64,000 bases of DNA from Alistipes sp. An66 (GTDB taxonomy: Bacteria > Bacteroidota > Bacteroidia > Bacteroidales > Rikenellaceae), in contig NZ_NFHT01000001.1 in NCBI RefSeq assembly GCF_002161445.1, forward strand, positions 248,001-312,000. The letters are read 5' to 3'. This document shows positions 41,863 through 50,664 of this stretch, in pieces (positions within the stretch are counted from its first letter, which is position 1; the number at the start of each line of letters is the position of its first letter). The notes below the pieces were generated by a model. That model was not told the DNA's origin, did no database searches, and worked only from the letters and a program-made list of their open reading frames with translations. The translations under genes were made by a program, and so were the position numbers.

Positions 41863-43602
41863 ATGCGAACCCTGCTGCTTGCGGCAGCGATGCTGACGTG
41901 CCTCGCTGCCCGCCCGGCCCTCTGCCGGAACTCCGAACCGATTGTCCCCACCGCGCCCTTGTCGAACTTTACGCTGACAGCCGCGGATTTCGAAGATCCC
42001 CGCACGCTCGACAACCTCGAAACGCTCTGCCGGGTCTGGGGCTATGCCAAGTACCACCACCCGGTCTTCTGTGACACGCTGTGCCGCGTCGATGTCGACA
42101 GCGCCCTCTTTGCCCTGCTGCCGAAGGTCGTGCACGCCGACCGGGAGACCCGCAACCGGCACCTGCTCGACTGGGTCCGCTCGCTGGGAGATTACACCCC
42201 CAACCGGGTCGAGTGCGAACAGGCGCTGGCTCCGTATGACCTGGTCGGGACGGCCGACCTCGGTTGGACGGCTGACACCGTGTTGCTGGGCGGGGAGCTC
42301 TCGCATCTGTTGCAGGACCTGCGTTATGCCGAGCGCGATGAGAACTACTACCTCCGCATGGGAACAATGGAAACCGAACTGGGCTACCGCTACCTGTCGT
42401 TGCGCGGCGAGAAATCCTATCCGACCCCGCAGATGGATAACGGGCTCAACCTGCTGACGCTCTTCCGGCTGTGGAACGTCATCGAATATTATGCTCCGAA
42501 CCGTTCGCTGACGCTGCACCCCTGGAATGAAGTGCTCTCCACCTATATTCCTCTCATGGGGGTCGAGACGGACCCCGTCCGCTTCTCCCGGCTCTACTTC
42601 CGGCTGATCCGCGAGCTTAACGACGGCCATGCCTACGCGCCGATCGAGATGCTCTTCGGACAGCGGATGCTACCCGTGTGGCCGCTCCAGGCCGAAGGGC
42701 GCCTCTTTGTCGGCCACTCCGGCGACGGGGTTCTCGAGCGGGGCGACGAAGTGGTGGCCATCGACGGGGAGCCTCTCTCCGAACGGCTGGATCTGTTGCG
42801 GGAATATGCCTCGCGATCGAACGAGGCGAGCCTGCGTGAGGCCCTCCGTTTATACGGGCTCTGCACGCGCCGCGACACCGCCGAGGTGGTCCGCCGCCGC
42901 GCCGGGGTCTGCGACACGCTCCGCGTGGCAACGATACCCTATAGCAGCGCCTCCTCCATTTACGACCCGGCCCAACTCGCGCAGCCGCCCTTCCGCCTGC
43001 TGGCCGATTCGGTGGGTTACATCTACGCCGGGACCTTCTCACGCGAGCACCTCGCCGAGGTCGTGCAGACGCTGCCCCGCACGCGGGCGCTCATCATCGA
43101 CCTGCGCACCTACCCACAGAATATGGACATCGCGCTGACAGCGCTGATCGGCCGGTCGCTGCGTACCGAGCCGGTCGTTGCCTGGCAGATGGTGCATCCG
43201 ACGCTGGCCCTGCCCGGCCTCTTCTTCCGGCAGGAGCAGTTGCTGTACAATGGCTTCGAGGAGGGTGCCGAGCGGTGCACCCAGCCCTACAAAGGGCGGG
43301 TAATCTTACTGGTGAACGAGTCGACGCAGAGCAACCCCGAGTACCAGGCCATGGCGTTCCAGAGTTGCCCGCAGACGCTGACCATCGGCTCGCCGACCTC
43401 GGGTGCCGACGGCGATATTGTCTGGATTCCGTTGCCCGGAGGGTTGATGACCTCTTTTTCGGGAATCGGTGTCTTCTATCCGGACGGAACCCCGACCCAG
43501 ACCGTGGGCGTGCGCCTCGATGTCGAGGTGGATGATACGGTGGAGAGTCTGCAGGCGGGACGGGATCTGGTTCTGGAGAAGGCCTTGGAACTGGCTCGTT
43601 GA
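41863..43602 (+). CDS. S41-family peptidase-like exported protein, copy 1
   Basis: 579-residue protein with a signal peptide (residues 1-22). The N-terminal helical part includes CRVWGYAKYHHPVF. The region around 300 is PDZ-like (GDGVLERGDEVVAIDGEPL). The C-terminal part is a tail-specific (S41) protease domain: YIYAGTFSREH, RALIIDLRTYP, then NESTQSNPEYQAMAF, where Ser490 sits at the catalytic serine position, and IGSPTSGADGDIVWIPLPGG with DGTPTQTVG. It belongs to a Bacteroidetes S41 group acting in the periplasm or on the surface. A near-identical copy follows 61 bases downstream. Confidence 0.88.
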   Translation: MRTLLLAAAMLTCLAARPALCRNSEPIVPTAPLSNFTLTAADFEDPRTLDNLETLCRVWGYAKYHHPVFCDTLCRVDVDSALFALLPKVVHADRETRNRHLLDWVRSLGDYTPNRVECEQALAPYDLVGTADLGWTADTVLLGGELSHLLQDLRYAERDENYYLRMGTMETELGYRYLSLRGEKSYPTPQMDNGLNLLTLFRLWNVIEYYAPNRSLTLHPWNEVLSTYIPLMGVETDPVRFSRLYFRLIRELNDGHAYAPIEMLFGQRMLPVWPLQAEGRLFVGHSGDGVLERGDEVVAIDGEPLSERLDLLREYASRSNEASLREALRLYGLCTRRDTAEVVRRRAGVCDTLRVATIPYSSASSIYDPAQLAQPPFRLLADSVGYIYAGTFSREHLAEVVQTLPRTRALIIDLRTYPQNMDIALTALIGRSLRTEPVVAWQMVHPTLALPGLFFRQEQLLYNGFEEGAERCTQPYKGRVILLVNESTQSNPEYQAMAFQSCPQTLTIGSPTSGADGDIVWIPLPGGLMTSFSGIGVFYPDGTPTQTVGVRLDVEVDDTVESLQAGRDLVLEKALELAR

Positions 43603-43663
43603 TATTTAGGTGGATATTCTCACCACAATATATATCTGATTGTATCACATAACAATAAGTAAA

Positions 43664-45406
43664 ATGAGACCAGTGTTTCGTATTTTCTGTATCCTGCTTT
43701 GTCTGTTGTGCGTTACACCTGTCATGCAGGCCCAGCAAACACCCGTCCCTGCCCCCGCCTCCTCCGGATTCAACCTCACGGCGGAGGATCTGAAGGATCC
43801 CCGTGCCGTCGGAAATCTCGAAACGCTCTGCCGCGTCTGGGGCTATGCCAAGTACCACCATCCGGTCTTCTGTGACACGCTGTGCCGCGTCGATGTCGAC
43901 AGCGCCCTCTTTGCCCTGCTGCCGAAGGTCGTGCACGCCGACCGGGAGACCCGCAACCGGCACCTGCTCGACTGGGTCCGCTCGCTGGGAGATTACACCC
44001 CTAACCGGATCGAGTGCGAACAGGCGCTGGCACCGTATGACCTGGTCGGGACGACCGACCTCGGTTGGACGGCCGACACCACGCTGCTGGGCGGGGAGCT
44101 TTCGAAGCTGTTGCAGGAGCTGCGTTATGCCGAGCGCGATGAGAACTACTACCTCCGCATGGGAACAATGGAAAACGGAGCGGGTTATCACTACCTGTCG
44201 TTGAGCAACGAGAGGTCCTATCCGACCCAGCAGATGGATAGCGGACTCAACCTGCTGACGCTCTTCCGGTTGTGGAACGTCATCGAATATTATGCTCCGA
44301 ACCGTTCGCTGACGCTGCACCCTTGGGAGGAGGTGCTCACGAGTTACATTCCGCGCATGGGGGTCGAGACGGATCCCGTCCGCTTCTCCCGGCTCTATTT
44401 CCGGCTGATTCGCGAGCTCAACGACGGCCATGCCTACGCGCCGATCGAGATGCTCTTCGGACAGCGGATGCTGCCCGTGTGGCCGCTCCAGGCCGAAGGG
44501 CGCCTCTTTGTCGGCCACTCCGACGACGGGGTTCTCGAACGGGGCGACGAGGTGGTGGCCATTGATGGGGAGCCTATCTCCGAACGGCTGGAGCTGCTGC
44601 GGGAATATGCCTCGCGGTCGAACGAGGCAAGTCTGCGCCAGGCCCTCCGTTATTACGGGCTCTGCACGCGCCGCGATACCGCCGAGGTGGTCCGCCGTCG
44701 CGCCGGGTCCTGCGACACGCTCCGCGTGGCAACGGTGCCCTATGGCAGCGTCTCCCCCATTTACGACCCGGCCCAGCTCGCACAGCCGCCCTTCCGCCTG
44801 CTGGCCGATTCGGTGGGGTACATCTACGCCGGGACCTTCTCACGCGAGCACCTCGCCGAGGTCGGGCAGACGCTGCCCCGCACGCGGGCACTCATCATCG
44901 ACCTGCGCACCTACCCGCTGAATGTGGACGGCGCGCTGATAGCGCTGATTGGCCAGTCGCTGCGCACCGAGTCGGTCGTTGTTAGGCAGGCGCTTTATCA
45001 GACACTGGCCCTGCCCGGTCTCTTCTACCGGCAGGAGCAGTGGCTGTTCGAGGACTTCGGAGAGGTTGCCGCACGATGTACCGAACCCTACAAAGGACGG
45101 GTAATTTTACTGGTCGACGAACTGACGCAGAGCAACCCCGAGTTCCAGGCCATGGCATTCCAGAGTTGCCCGCAGACGCTGACCATCGGTTCGCCGACCT
45201 CGGGTGCCACCGGCTCCATTGTCTGGATTCCGCTGCCCGGTCAGATAACCAGTTTCTCCGGTGTCGGCGTCCTCTATCCGGACGGAACCCCGACCCAGAC
45301 CGTAGGAGTGCGCCTCGATGTCGAGGTGCTGCCGACGGCCGAAGGGTTGCAGGCCGGGCGTGACGAGGTGCTCGAACGGGTGCTGTCGCTTGCCGCCGGA
45401 GACTGA
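43664..45406 (+). CDS. S41-family peptidase-like exported protein, copy 2 (tandem paralogue)
   Basis: 580-residue paralogue of the preceding gene with the same architecture: signal peptide (ending near VMQAQ), helical domain, PDZ-like region (DDGVLERGDEVVAIDGEPI) and S41 domain with Ser490 in DELTQSNPEFQAMAF. Alignment by eye shows long blocks identical in DNA, including 140 bases (42061-42200 versus 43862-44001). Differences concentrate in the signal peptide, residues 155-185 and the C-terminal 130 residues. Apparent recent tandem duplication or gene conversion. The signal peptides differ almost completely, and so do the upstream regions. Confidence 0.88.
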   Translation: MRPVFRIFCILLCLLCVTPVMQAQQTPVPAPASSGFNLTAEDLKDPRAVGNLETLCRVWGYAKYHHPVFCDTLCRVDVDSALFALLPKVVHADRETRNRHLLDWVRSLGDYTPNRIECEQALAPYDLVGTTDLGWTADTTLLGGELSKLLQELRYAERDENYYLRMGTMENGAGYHYLSLSNERSYPTQQMDSGLNLLTLFRLWNVIEYYAPNRSLTLHPWEEVLTSYIPRMGVETDPVRFSRLYFRLIRELNDGHAYAPIEMLFGQRMLPVWPLQAEGRLFVGHSDDGVLERGDEVVAIDGEPISERLELLREYASRSNEASLRQALRYYGLCTRRDTAEVVRRRAGSCDTLRVATVPYGSVSPIYDPAQLAQPPFRLLADSVGYIYAGTFSREHLAEVGQTLPRTRALIIDLRTYPLNVDGALIALIGQSLRTESVVVRQALYQTLALPGLFYRQEQWLFEDFGEVAARCTEPYKGRVILLVDELTQSNPEFQAMAFQSCPQTLTIGSPTSGATGSIVWIPLPGQITSFSGVGVLYPDGTPTQTVGVRLDVEVLPTAEGLQAGRDEVLERVLSLAAGD

Positions 45407-45433
45407 CCCGGCTCGGACCCTCCCGTCCGGACA

Positions 45434-45442
45434 CCCCCCCCC
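45434..45442. repeat. C9 homopolymer between the S41 gene and its terminator
   Basis: Exactly nine C residues, 28 bases after the second S41 stop and 4 bases before the terminator stem. It also lies just beyond the convergent YgiQ-type stop (G9 in that sense). Confidence 0.9.
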
Positions 45443-45445
45443 ATG

Positions 45446-45477
45446 AAAAAGGCCGATCCGCGCGGATCAGCCTTTTT
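45446..45477. terminator. Bidirectional terminator containing the YgiQ stop codon
   Basis: AAAAAGGC-C-GATCCG / CGGATC-A-GCCTTTTT pairs over 15 positions with one mismatch and a 2-base loop, flanked by A and T runs on both sides. The TGA stop of the minus-strand gene (45467-45469) lies inside the stem. Confidence 0.85.
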
Positions 45478-47305
45478 TTGCGTTTCTCTGAACCGGAGCC
45501 GTTTTTCTTTTCCCGGAGTCTCTGCCGGCGCCTTTTGGACCGACCGTCTGCCGTCCCTCTTTTCCGGCCTTTCTTCGATCCGCGAATCCACTCCGGGCCG
45601 GAGCCTGCCGGGCGAAGAAATAACTCTTCTGCCGCCGTTTCTCCTCCTGCGAGCGGGCCACGTAGACCGCTTCGTGCGTGTAGGGGTTTTCGCCGGTCCA
45701 GAACATCACCGACGAGAGGGTCATCGGCGTGGGGGTCAGGTCCTGCACCTGTTCCAGGTTGAAGTGCAACCGTCCCAACACCTTCTCCGACAACGCCTTC
45801 ATGTCCTGCTCCGTGCATCCCGGATGCGACGAGATGAAGTAGGGAATCAGCTGATAGGGCAGCTGCTCCTCGCGGCAAATGCGGTGGAAGTCGTCGTTGA
45901 GCTTCTCGAAGAGCGCGAAGGTCGGTTTGCGCATCAGCCGCAGCACGCCCTCTTCGGTGTGCTCCGGGGCGACCTTCAACCGCCCGGAGGTGTGATGGAC
46001 CAATACGGTGCGCAGATAGGGCGAGTCGTCGAAGAGGTCGTAGCGGATTCCGCTGCCGATGAACGCCTTCTTGATCCTCTTCACGGCGCGGATCTTCGCG
46101 TAGAGATCCAGCAGCGGCCGGTGGTCGTTGTCGAGATTGGGGCACTTCGCCGGATGGAGGCACGACGCGCGCCGACACCGGGCACAGAGCGCCCGGTCCC
46201 GGCCGCCCATGCGGTACATGTTGGCCGAGGGGGCCCCGACGTCGGAGAGATAGCCCTTGAATCCGGGCATCTTCGTGATGCGCTCCACTTCGGCGAGGAT
46301 CGACCGCTCGCTGCGCGAGTGTACGAACTTGCCCTGATGGGCCGAGATGGTGCAGAACGAGCATCCTCCGAAACACCCGCGGTGGATGTTCACCGAGAAT
46401 TTGATCATCTCCCAGGCGGGGATCTCCCCGCGGCCCGCATACCGCGGATGGGGCGCCCGTTCGTAGGGGAGGTCGAACGAATGGTCCAGCTCTTCGGTCG
46501 TGAGGGCGGCATTGGCGGGCGTCACGACGACATACTGCCCGCCGACGGCCTCGACCAGCGTCGCTTCGGGGGCCATCAGGTTGCTCTGGGTCTCGATCAC
46601 GGTGAAGTTCTCGCCGAAGGCCCGCTTGTCGCGCACGCACTCCTCGAAACCGTGGAGCCGGATCGTGCGCTCGGGATCGAGACGTGAAACATACCCCTCG
46701 TCGGCCAGAAAGGCCACCTGGCGGATCCTGCGCAGCAGCTTGGCGTTGTATCCGTTGCGCATGGCGCGTGCGACCTGCTGGATGACCCCTTCGCCCATGC
46801 CGTAGATCAGCAGGTCGGCGCCGCTTTCGACCAGCACCGAGGGTTTCAGCCGGTCGCTCCAATAGTCGTAGTGGGTCAGCCGCCGCAGCGAAGCCTCGAT
46901 GCCTCCGACGACGACCGGAACATGGGGATACAGCCGTTTGAGAATCTGCGTGTAGACCGTCACGGCGTAATCGGGCCGGAATCCGGCCTTTCCGCCGGGG
47001 GTGTAGGCATCGTCGTGGCGCAGCCGGAGGTTGGCCGTGTAGTGGTTGACCATCGAGTCCATGGCGCCGGCCGATACGCCGAAAAAGAGCTTCGGGGCCC
47101 CCAGTTTGGTAAAGTCGCGCAGGTCGTCGCGCCAGTTGGGCTGGGGGACGATCGCCACGCGGTAGCCCTCGGCTTCGAGCAGCCGCCCCACGACCGCAGC
47201 CCCGAAGGCCGGGTGGTCGATGTAGGCATCGCCCGAGAAGAGGATCACGTCGAGCTGATCCCATCCGCGTTCGCGGACCTCCTTGACGGTTGTCGGCAGA
47301 AACAT
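45467..47305 (-). CDS. ygiQ: YgiQ-family radical SAM protein
   Basis: 612-residue radical SAM protein. The N-terminal UPF0313 region (FLPTTVKEVRERGWDQLDVIL) has SGDAYIDHPAFGAA. The [4Fe-4S] motif is CFGGCSFC (Cx3Cx2C) near residue 325, and the C-terminal region has APEHTEEGVLRLMRKP and SSHPGCTEQDM. The family's reaction is not established. The C-terminal 60 residues are basic and low in complexity. The ATG at 47305 is chosen because YgiQ proteins begin FLPTT; an upstream in-frame ATG would add 46 polar residues. It lies 100 bases after rluD. Confidence 0.93.
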   Translation of the reverse strand: MFLPTTVKEVRERGWDQLDVILFSGDAYIDHPAFGAAVVGRLLEAEGYRVAIVPQPNWRDDLRDFTKLGAPKLFFGVSAGAMDSMVNHYTANLRLRHDDAYTPGGKAGFRPDYAVTVYTQILKRLYPHVPVVVGGIEASLRRLTHYDYWSDRLKPSVLVESGADLLIYGMGEGVIQQVARAMRNGYNAKLLRRIRQVAFLADEGYVSRLDPERTIRLHGFEECVRDKRAFGENFTVIETQSNLMAPEATLVEAVGGQYVVVTPANAALTTEELDHSFDLPYERAPHPRYAGRGEIPAWEMIKFSVNIHRGCFGGCSFCTISAHQGKFVHSRSERSILAEVERITKMPGFKGYLSDVGAPSANMYRMGGRDRALCARCRRASCLHPAKCPNLDNDHRPLLDLYAKIRAVKRIKKAFIGSGIRYDLFDDSPYLRTVLVHHTSGRLKVAPEHTEEGVLRLMRKPTFALFEKLNDDFHRICREEQLPYQLIPYFISSHPGCTEQDMKALSEKVLGRLHFNLEQVQDLTPTPMTLSSVMFWTGENPYTHEAVYVARSQEEKRRQKSYFFARQAPARSGFADRRKAGKEGRQTVGPKGAGRDSGKRKTAPVQRNAKKG

Positions 47306-47405
47306 CGCTTCTTGAAACGGGGTTGTTTTGTCCGGCCTTTCGGGGGCCGTTTTCTGTTTGTTCTCTGTTTTTTCCGAGTCCGGAGACCGGCTTGTCAGGG
47401 TTGTC

Positions 47406-48575
47406 CTATTCCTCCTCTTCCGGGCCGCGGCCGCCGGCCACATAGGCGTCCCACTTGGCGAGCAGCGCCTTGAAGTCGTCGGGCAGCTCGCTGTCGAACA
47501 GGACGTCGCGGTGCGTGGCGGGGTGCTCGAATCCCAACAGCCGGGCGTGGAGCGCGTGACGGGGCATCACGGCGAAGCAGTTCTCGATGAACTGGCGGTA
47601 TTTGGCAAAGGTCGTGCCTTTGAGGATGCGGTCTCCGCCGTATCGCTCGTCGTTGAAGAGCGGATGCCCGATCCAGGCCATGTGGACGCGGATCTGATGC
47701 GTGCGTCCGGTTTCGAGCCGGCACTCCACGAGTGTCACGTAGCCGTACCTGCGCAACACCTTCCAGTGAGTCACGGCGTGCTTGCCGTCCGATCCGTCGG
47801 CAAAGACGTACATCTTCTGCCGGTCCTTCGGGCTGCGGCCGATGTTTCCCGTGATGGTCCCCTCGTCCTCGTCCGGATTTCCCCACACGAGGGCGACGTA
47901 GCGGCGCTGGATCGTGTGGTCGAAGAACTGCTTGGCCAGCCGGGCGTGGGTCTGTTCGTCCTTGGCGATCACGAGCAGTCCCGAGGTGTTCTTGTCGATG
48001 CGGTGGACGAGTCCGGCGCGGTTCTGCTCCTCGGCCGTGATTCCCTGGGCGTTGAGGTGGTACATCAGGGCGTTTACGAGCGTCCCGGTGTAGTTCCCCA
48101 CGCCGGGGTGTACGACCATCCCGGCGGGTTTGTTGACGATCAGCAGATGGTCGTCCTCATAGGGAATGTCGAGCGGGATGTTCTCGGCCACAAGCTCCGT
48201 TTCGCGCCGCGGATAGGGCAGAACGATCTGGATGCGGTCCAGCGGCTTGACCTTGTAGCTCGATTTGGCGGCCTTTCCGTTGACGAGGATATTGCCGCTG
48301 TCGGCCGCCGCCTGGATGCGGTTGCGCGAGCAGTGCTCCATCCGCACGGTGAGGAACTTGTCCAGCCGCATGGGTGTCTGCCCCTTGTCGGCCGTCACGG
48401 CGAAGTGCTCGTAGAGCCCGGCCTCCTCTTCGTCCTCGGCCTCTTCGCTGATCTCGTCTCCGGCAGCCGCCCCGTCGTCGGATACGGACTCCTCCGCAGC
48501 CGTTCCGAATCTTGCGGCAAGGGAATCGGGAGCCGACCGTTCGTTGGATGCGTCGGTATGTCGTTCGGTCTTCAT
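47406..48575 (-). CDS. rluD: RluA/RluD-family 23S rRNA pseudouridine synthase
   Basis: 389-residue enzyme that converts uridines of large-subunit rRNA to pseudouridine. After a 55-residue acidic, low-complexity extension come an S4 domain (about 68-115) and the catalytic domain with D194 in HRIDKNTSGLL, the ETGRTHQIRVHM motif and the GDRIL region. The acidic N-terminal extension and the matching acidic C-terminus (GPEEEE) are unusual. It overlaps the upstream PASTA gene by one base (TGATG); RluD next to a PASTA protein is a familiar Bacteroidetes arrangement. RluC-type specificity is possible. Confidence 0.92.
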   Translation of the reverse strand: MKTERHTDASNERSAPDSLAARFGTAAEESVSDDGAAAGDEISEEAEDEEEAGLYEHFAVTADKGQTPMRLDKFLTVRMEHCSRNRIQAAADSGNILVNGKAAKSSYKVKPLDRIQIVLPYPRRETELVAENIPLDIPYEDDHLLIVNKPAGMVVHPGVGNYTGTLVNALMYHLNAQGITAEEQNRAGLVHRIDKNTSGLLVIAKDEQTHARLAKQFFDHTIQRRYVALVWGNPDEDEGTITGNIGRSPKDRQKMYVFADGSDGKHAVTHWKVLRRYGYVTLVECRLETGRTHQIRVHMAWIGHPLFNDERYGGDRILKGTTFAKYRQFIENCFAVMPRHALHARLLGFEHPATHRDVLFDSELPDDFKALLAKWDAYVAGGRGPEEEE

Positions 48576-49543
48576 CAGTCGAAAAATCCTTCGTTGTCGT
48601 CGTTCCGTTCGCGGACGGAAGCACCTTCGCCGGCGGGCGCAAGGGTCTCTTCGAGCGGGATCCGGGCCAGCGAATCGCTCTCCTGCTGCTCTTCGATCCT
48701 TCGTTCGGCCGCGACCGCCGCAGCCTGCTTTTCGGCCTCGGAGCGGTGTTTCCCGAGCTTCTCCGCATCGAGCGTGAGCCGCAGGTCGACCCTCGATCCC
48801 AGGGCGGCCGAGCGTTCGGCGCCGGGAACCTGAATATAGACCCGAGCATCCTTCTGGTTGAGGAGGTTGATCCCTTCATCGAAGTCGATGCGTCCGACGT
48901 TCAGTCCGAGTTCCCAAATACGGCTTTTGGCCTGGGCGAGGGGCTGCCCGACCAGCTGCGGCACGACGGTCGTGCCGTATCCCTGCTCGACGCCGACGTG
49001 GAGCGTCACGCCGGAGCCCATTTCGGCCTCCATCCGGGAGTGCTGGGTGACGGGTTTTCCGTCGTAGAACTCTTCGAGGACGTAGTTCGTGGCGATGTCG
49101 GCCCGGTAGACGAGCTTCTCGATTTCGAGTCCGGCGATTTCGAGCATGTTCTTGGCCTGCCGCAGGGATCGTCCGGCGACATAGGGCACGGGGACCATCT
49201 TCTGGCGGAAGGAGTTGATCGTGATGTAGACGGTCCGTCCGGGTTTCACCTCGACGCCGCCTTCGGGGAGCTGGTCGAGGACGATTCCGCCCTCGTAGGC
49301 GGGGACGAAGAGCGAGTCGTTGATATGGAGTTTGAGGTCGTGCTTGCGGGCGAGACGCTGTGCGTCGGCGAGGGGCACTCCGGAGAAGTCGGGGACGGTG
49401 CGGCGTGCGCCGTGGCGGGTTCCGATCTGCATGAGCAGGTGTGCGGCGACGGCCATCACGAGGATGATCGCGGCGATGAGGAGGATGTTCCAGAGGAGCC
49501 GGTTCTCGCGGATCCGGGCGATGAGGCTGGGTTGTTTCTGCAT
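48575..49543 (-). CDS. PASTA-domain inner-membrane protein
   Basis: 322-residue protein. A short cytoplasmic N-terminus and one membrane helix (LLWNILLIAAIILVMAVAAHL, shortened) are followed by three periplasmic PASTA domains, starting near TVPDFSGVPLADAQ, VPVPYVAGRSLRQAK and VVPQLVGQPLAQAK. The C-terminal region is charged. PASTA domains bind peptidoglycan fragments; unlike Firmicutes kinases or PBPs, no kinase or transpeptidase domain is attached. The start at 49543 places a Gln-Pro-rich peptide before the helix. It sits in a presumed transcript tgt-lptF/G-PASTA-rluD. Confidence 0.9.
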   Translation of the reverse strand: MQKQPSLIARIRENRLLWNILLIAAIILVMAVAAHLLMQIGTRHGARRTVPDFSGVPLADAQRLARKHDLKLHINDSLFVPAYEGGIVLDQLPEGGVEVKPGRTVYITINSFRQKMVPVPYVAGRSLRQAKNMLEIAGLEIEKLVYRADIATNYVLEEFYDGKPVTQHSRMEAEMGSGVTLHVGVEQGYGTTVVPQLVGQPLAQAKSRIWELGLNVGRIDFDEGINLLNQKDARVYIQVPGAERSAALGSRVDLRLTLDAEKLGKHRSEAEKQAAAVAAERRIEEQQESDSLARIPLEETLAPAGEGASVRERNDDNEGFFD

Positions 49544-49553
49544 GGTTGACAGG

Positions 49554-50657
49554 TTATTTCGGCGCTTTTCTGTACAGATAGACGGCAATGAAGAGGTAGA
49601 TGATGTTGGGGAGCCAGACGGCGAGTCCGGTGGGGAGGGTGCCGCTCTTGGCGAACTCCTCGAAGAAGCGGTTGAAGAGTATGTACGAGAAACAGAGAGC
49701 CACGCCGATTCCGATGTGGAGACCGGTGCCTCCGCGGACCTTTCGCGAGGAGAGCGAGACGCCGATCAGCGTGAGGATGAAGGTCGAGAGCGGATAGGCG
49801 TATCGGGCGTGCTTTTCGACCTCGATGATGTTGATCGAGTCGGATCCTTTGGCCCGCTGCTGGTCGAGGAATCGGTTCAGTTCCGAGATGTTCATCGTCT
49901 GGATCAGGTCGTTGATGGCTCCCAGTTCGGAGACTTCGAGGTTGATGAGCGTGTCGAGGTTCCGGAACTGTTCGAAGGTTTCGCCGCCGTCGGGGGTGAA
50001 GGCGCGAGTGGTGTAGCGGGGCGCTGTCCAGCGTTTGGTTTCGGGGTCGAAGGAGACGTCGGAGGCTTCCAGCGAACGGGTCATGACGTTGTTTTCGTAT
50101 CGTTCCAGCACGAAGAACGAGGCTTGCCGGGCGTTTCCGTTGTAGCCGCGGATGTAGGCGAAGGTTCCGGGTTCGATCTGTCGGTATATGTGCCGGTCGT
50201 AGCGTGTGTTCTGCTTTTTGGGGATGTACTCCTGCTGGAAGGCGAGGACGCGCTGCTGGGAGCGTGGGATGACCCAGAGGTTCAGGGTGAGCGAGAGGGA
50301 GGCGATGATGAGCGCGCCGAGGAAATAGGGCCACATCAGGCGGCGGAACGACATGCCTCCGGAGAGCATGGCGACGATTTCGGTCTGATAGGCCATCTTC
50401 GAGGTGAAGAAGATGCAGGCGATGAAGGTGAACAGACCGCTGAACTGGTTGATGAAGAAGGGGATGAAGTTGACGTAGTTCCGGAAGAGGATCGCTTTCA
50501 GGGGGGCCTTCGTGGCGGTGAAGTCGTCGATTTTCTCGGCGTAGTCGAAGATCACGACGATGACGATGATCATCGCGATGGCGAAGAAGTAGGTTGCGAG
50601 GAACTTGCCGAGTATGTAGCGGTCCAGGATCTTGAACCCGGGGAATCGGATTTTCAT
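49554..50657 (-). CDS. LptF/LptG-family (YjgP/YjgQ) permease
   Basis: 367-residue inner-membrane protein of the lipopolysaccharide-export permease family. Three N-terminal helices (including YILGKFLATYFFAIAMIIVI) are followed by a large periplasmic beta-jellyroll and three C-terminal helices (KVRGGTGLHIGIGVALCFSY). With LptB it extracts LPS from the inner membrane; Bacteroidetes often separate the LptF and LptG genes, and sequence alone does not say which this is. It is 10 bases upstream of the PASTA gene and 7 downstream of tgt. Confidence 0.9.
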   Translation of the reverse strand: MKIRFPGFKILDRYILGKFLATYFFAIAMIIVIVVIFDYAEKIDDFTATKAPLKAILFRNYVNFIPFFINQFSGLFTFIACIFFTSKMAYQTEIVAMLSGGMSFRRLMWPYFLGALIIASLSLTLNLWVIPRSQQRVLAFQQEYIPKKQNTRYDRHIYRQIEPGTFAYIRGYNGNARQASFFVLERYENNVMTRSLEASDVSFDPETKRWTAPRYTTRAFTPDGGETFEQFRNLDTLINLEVSELGAINDLIQTMNISELNRFLDQQRAKGSDSINIIEVEKHARYAYPLSTFILTLIGVSLSSRKVRGGTGLHIGIGVALCFSYILFNRFFEEFAKSGTLPTGLAVWLPNIIYLFIAVYLYRKAPK

Positions 50658-50664
50658 CGGTTGT

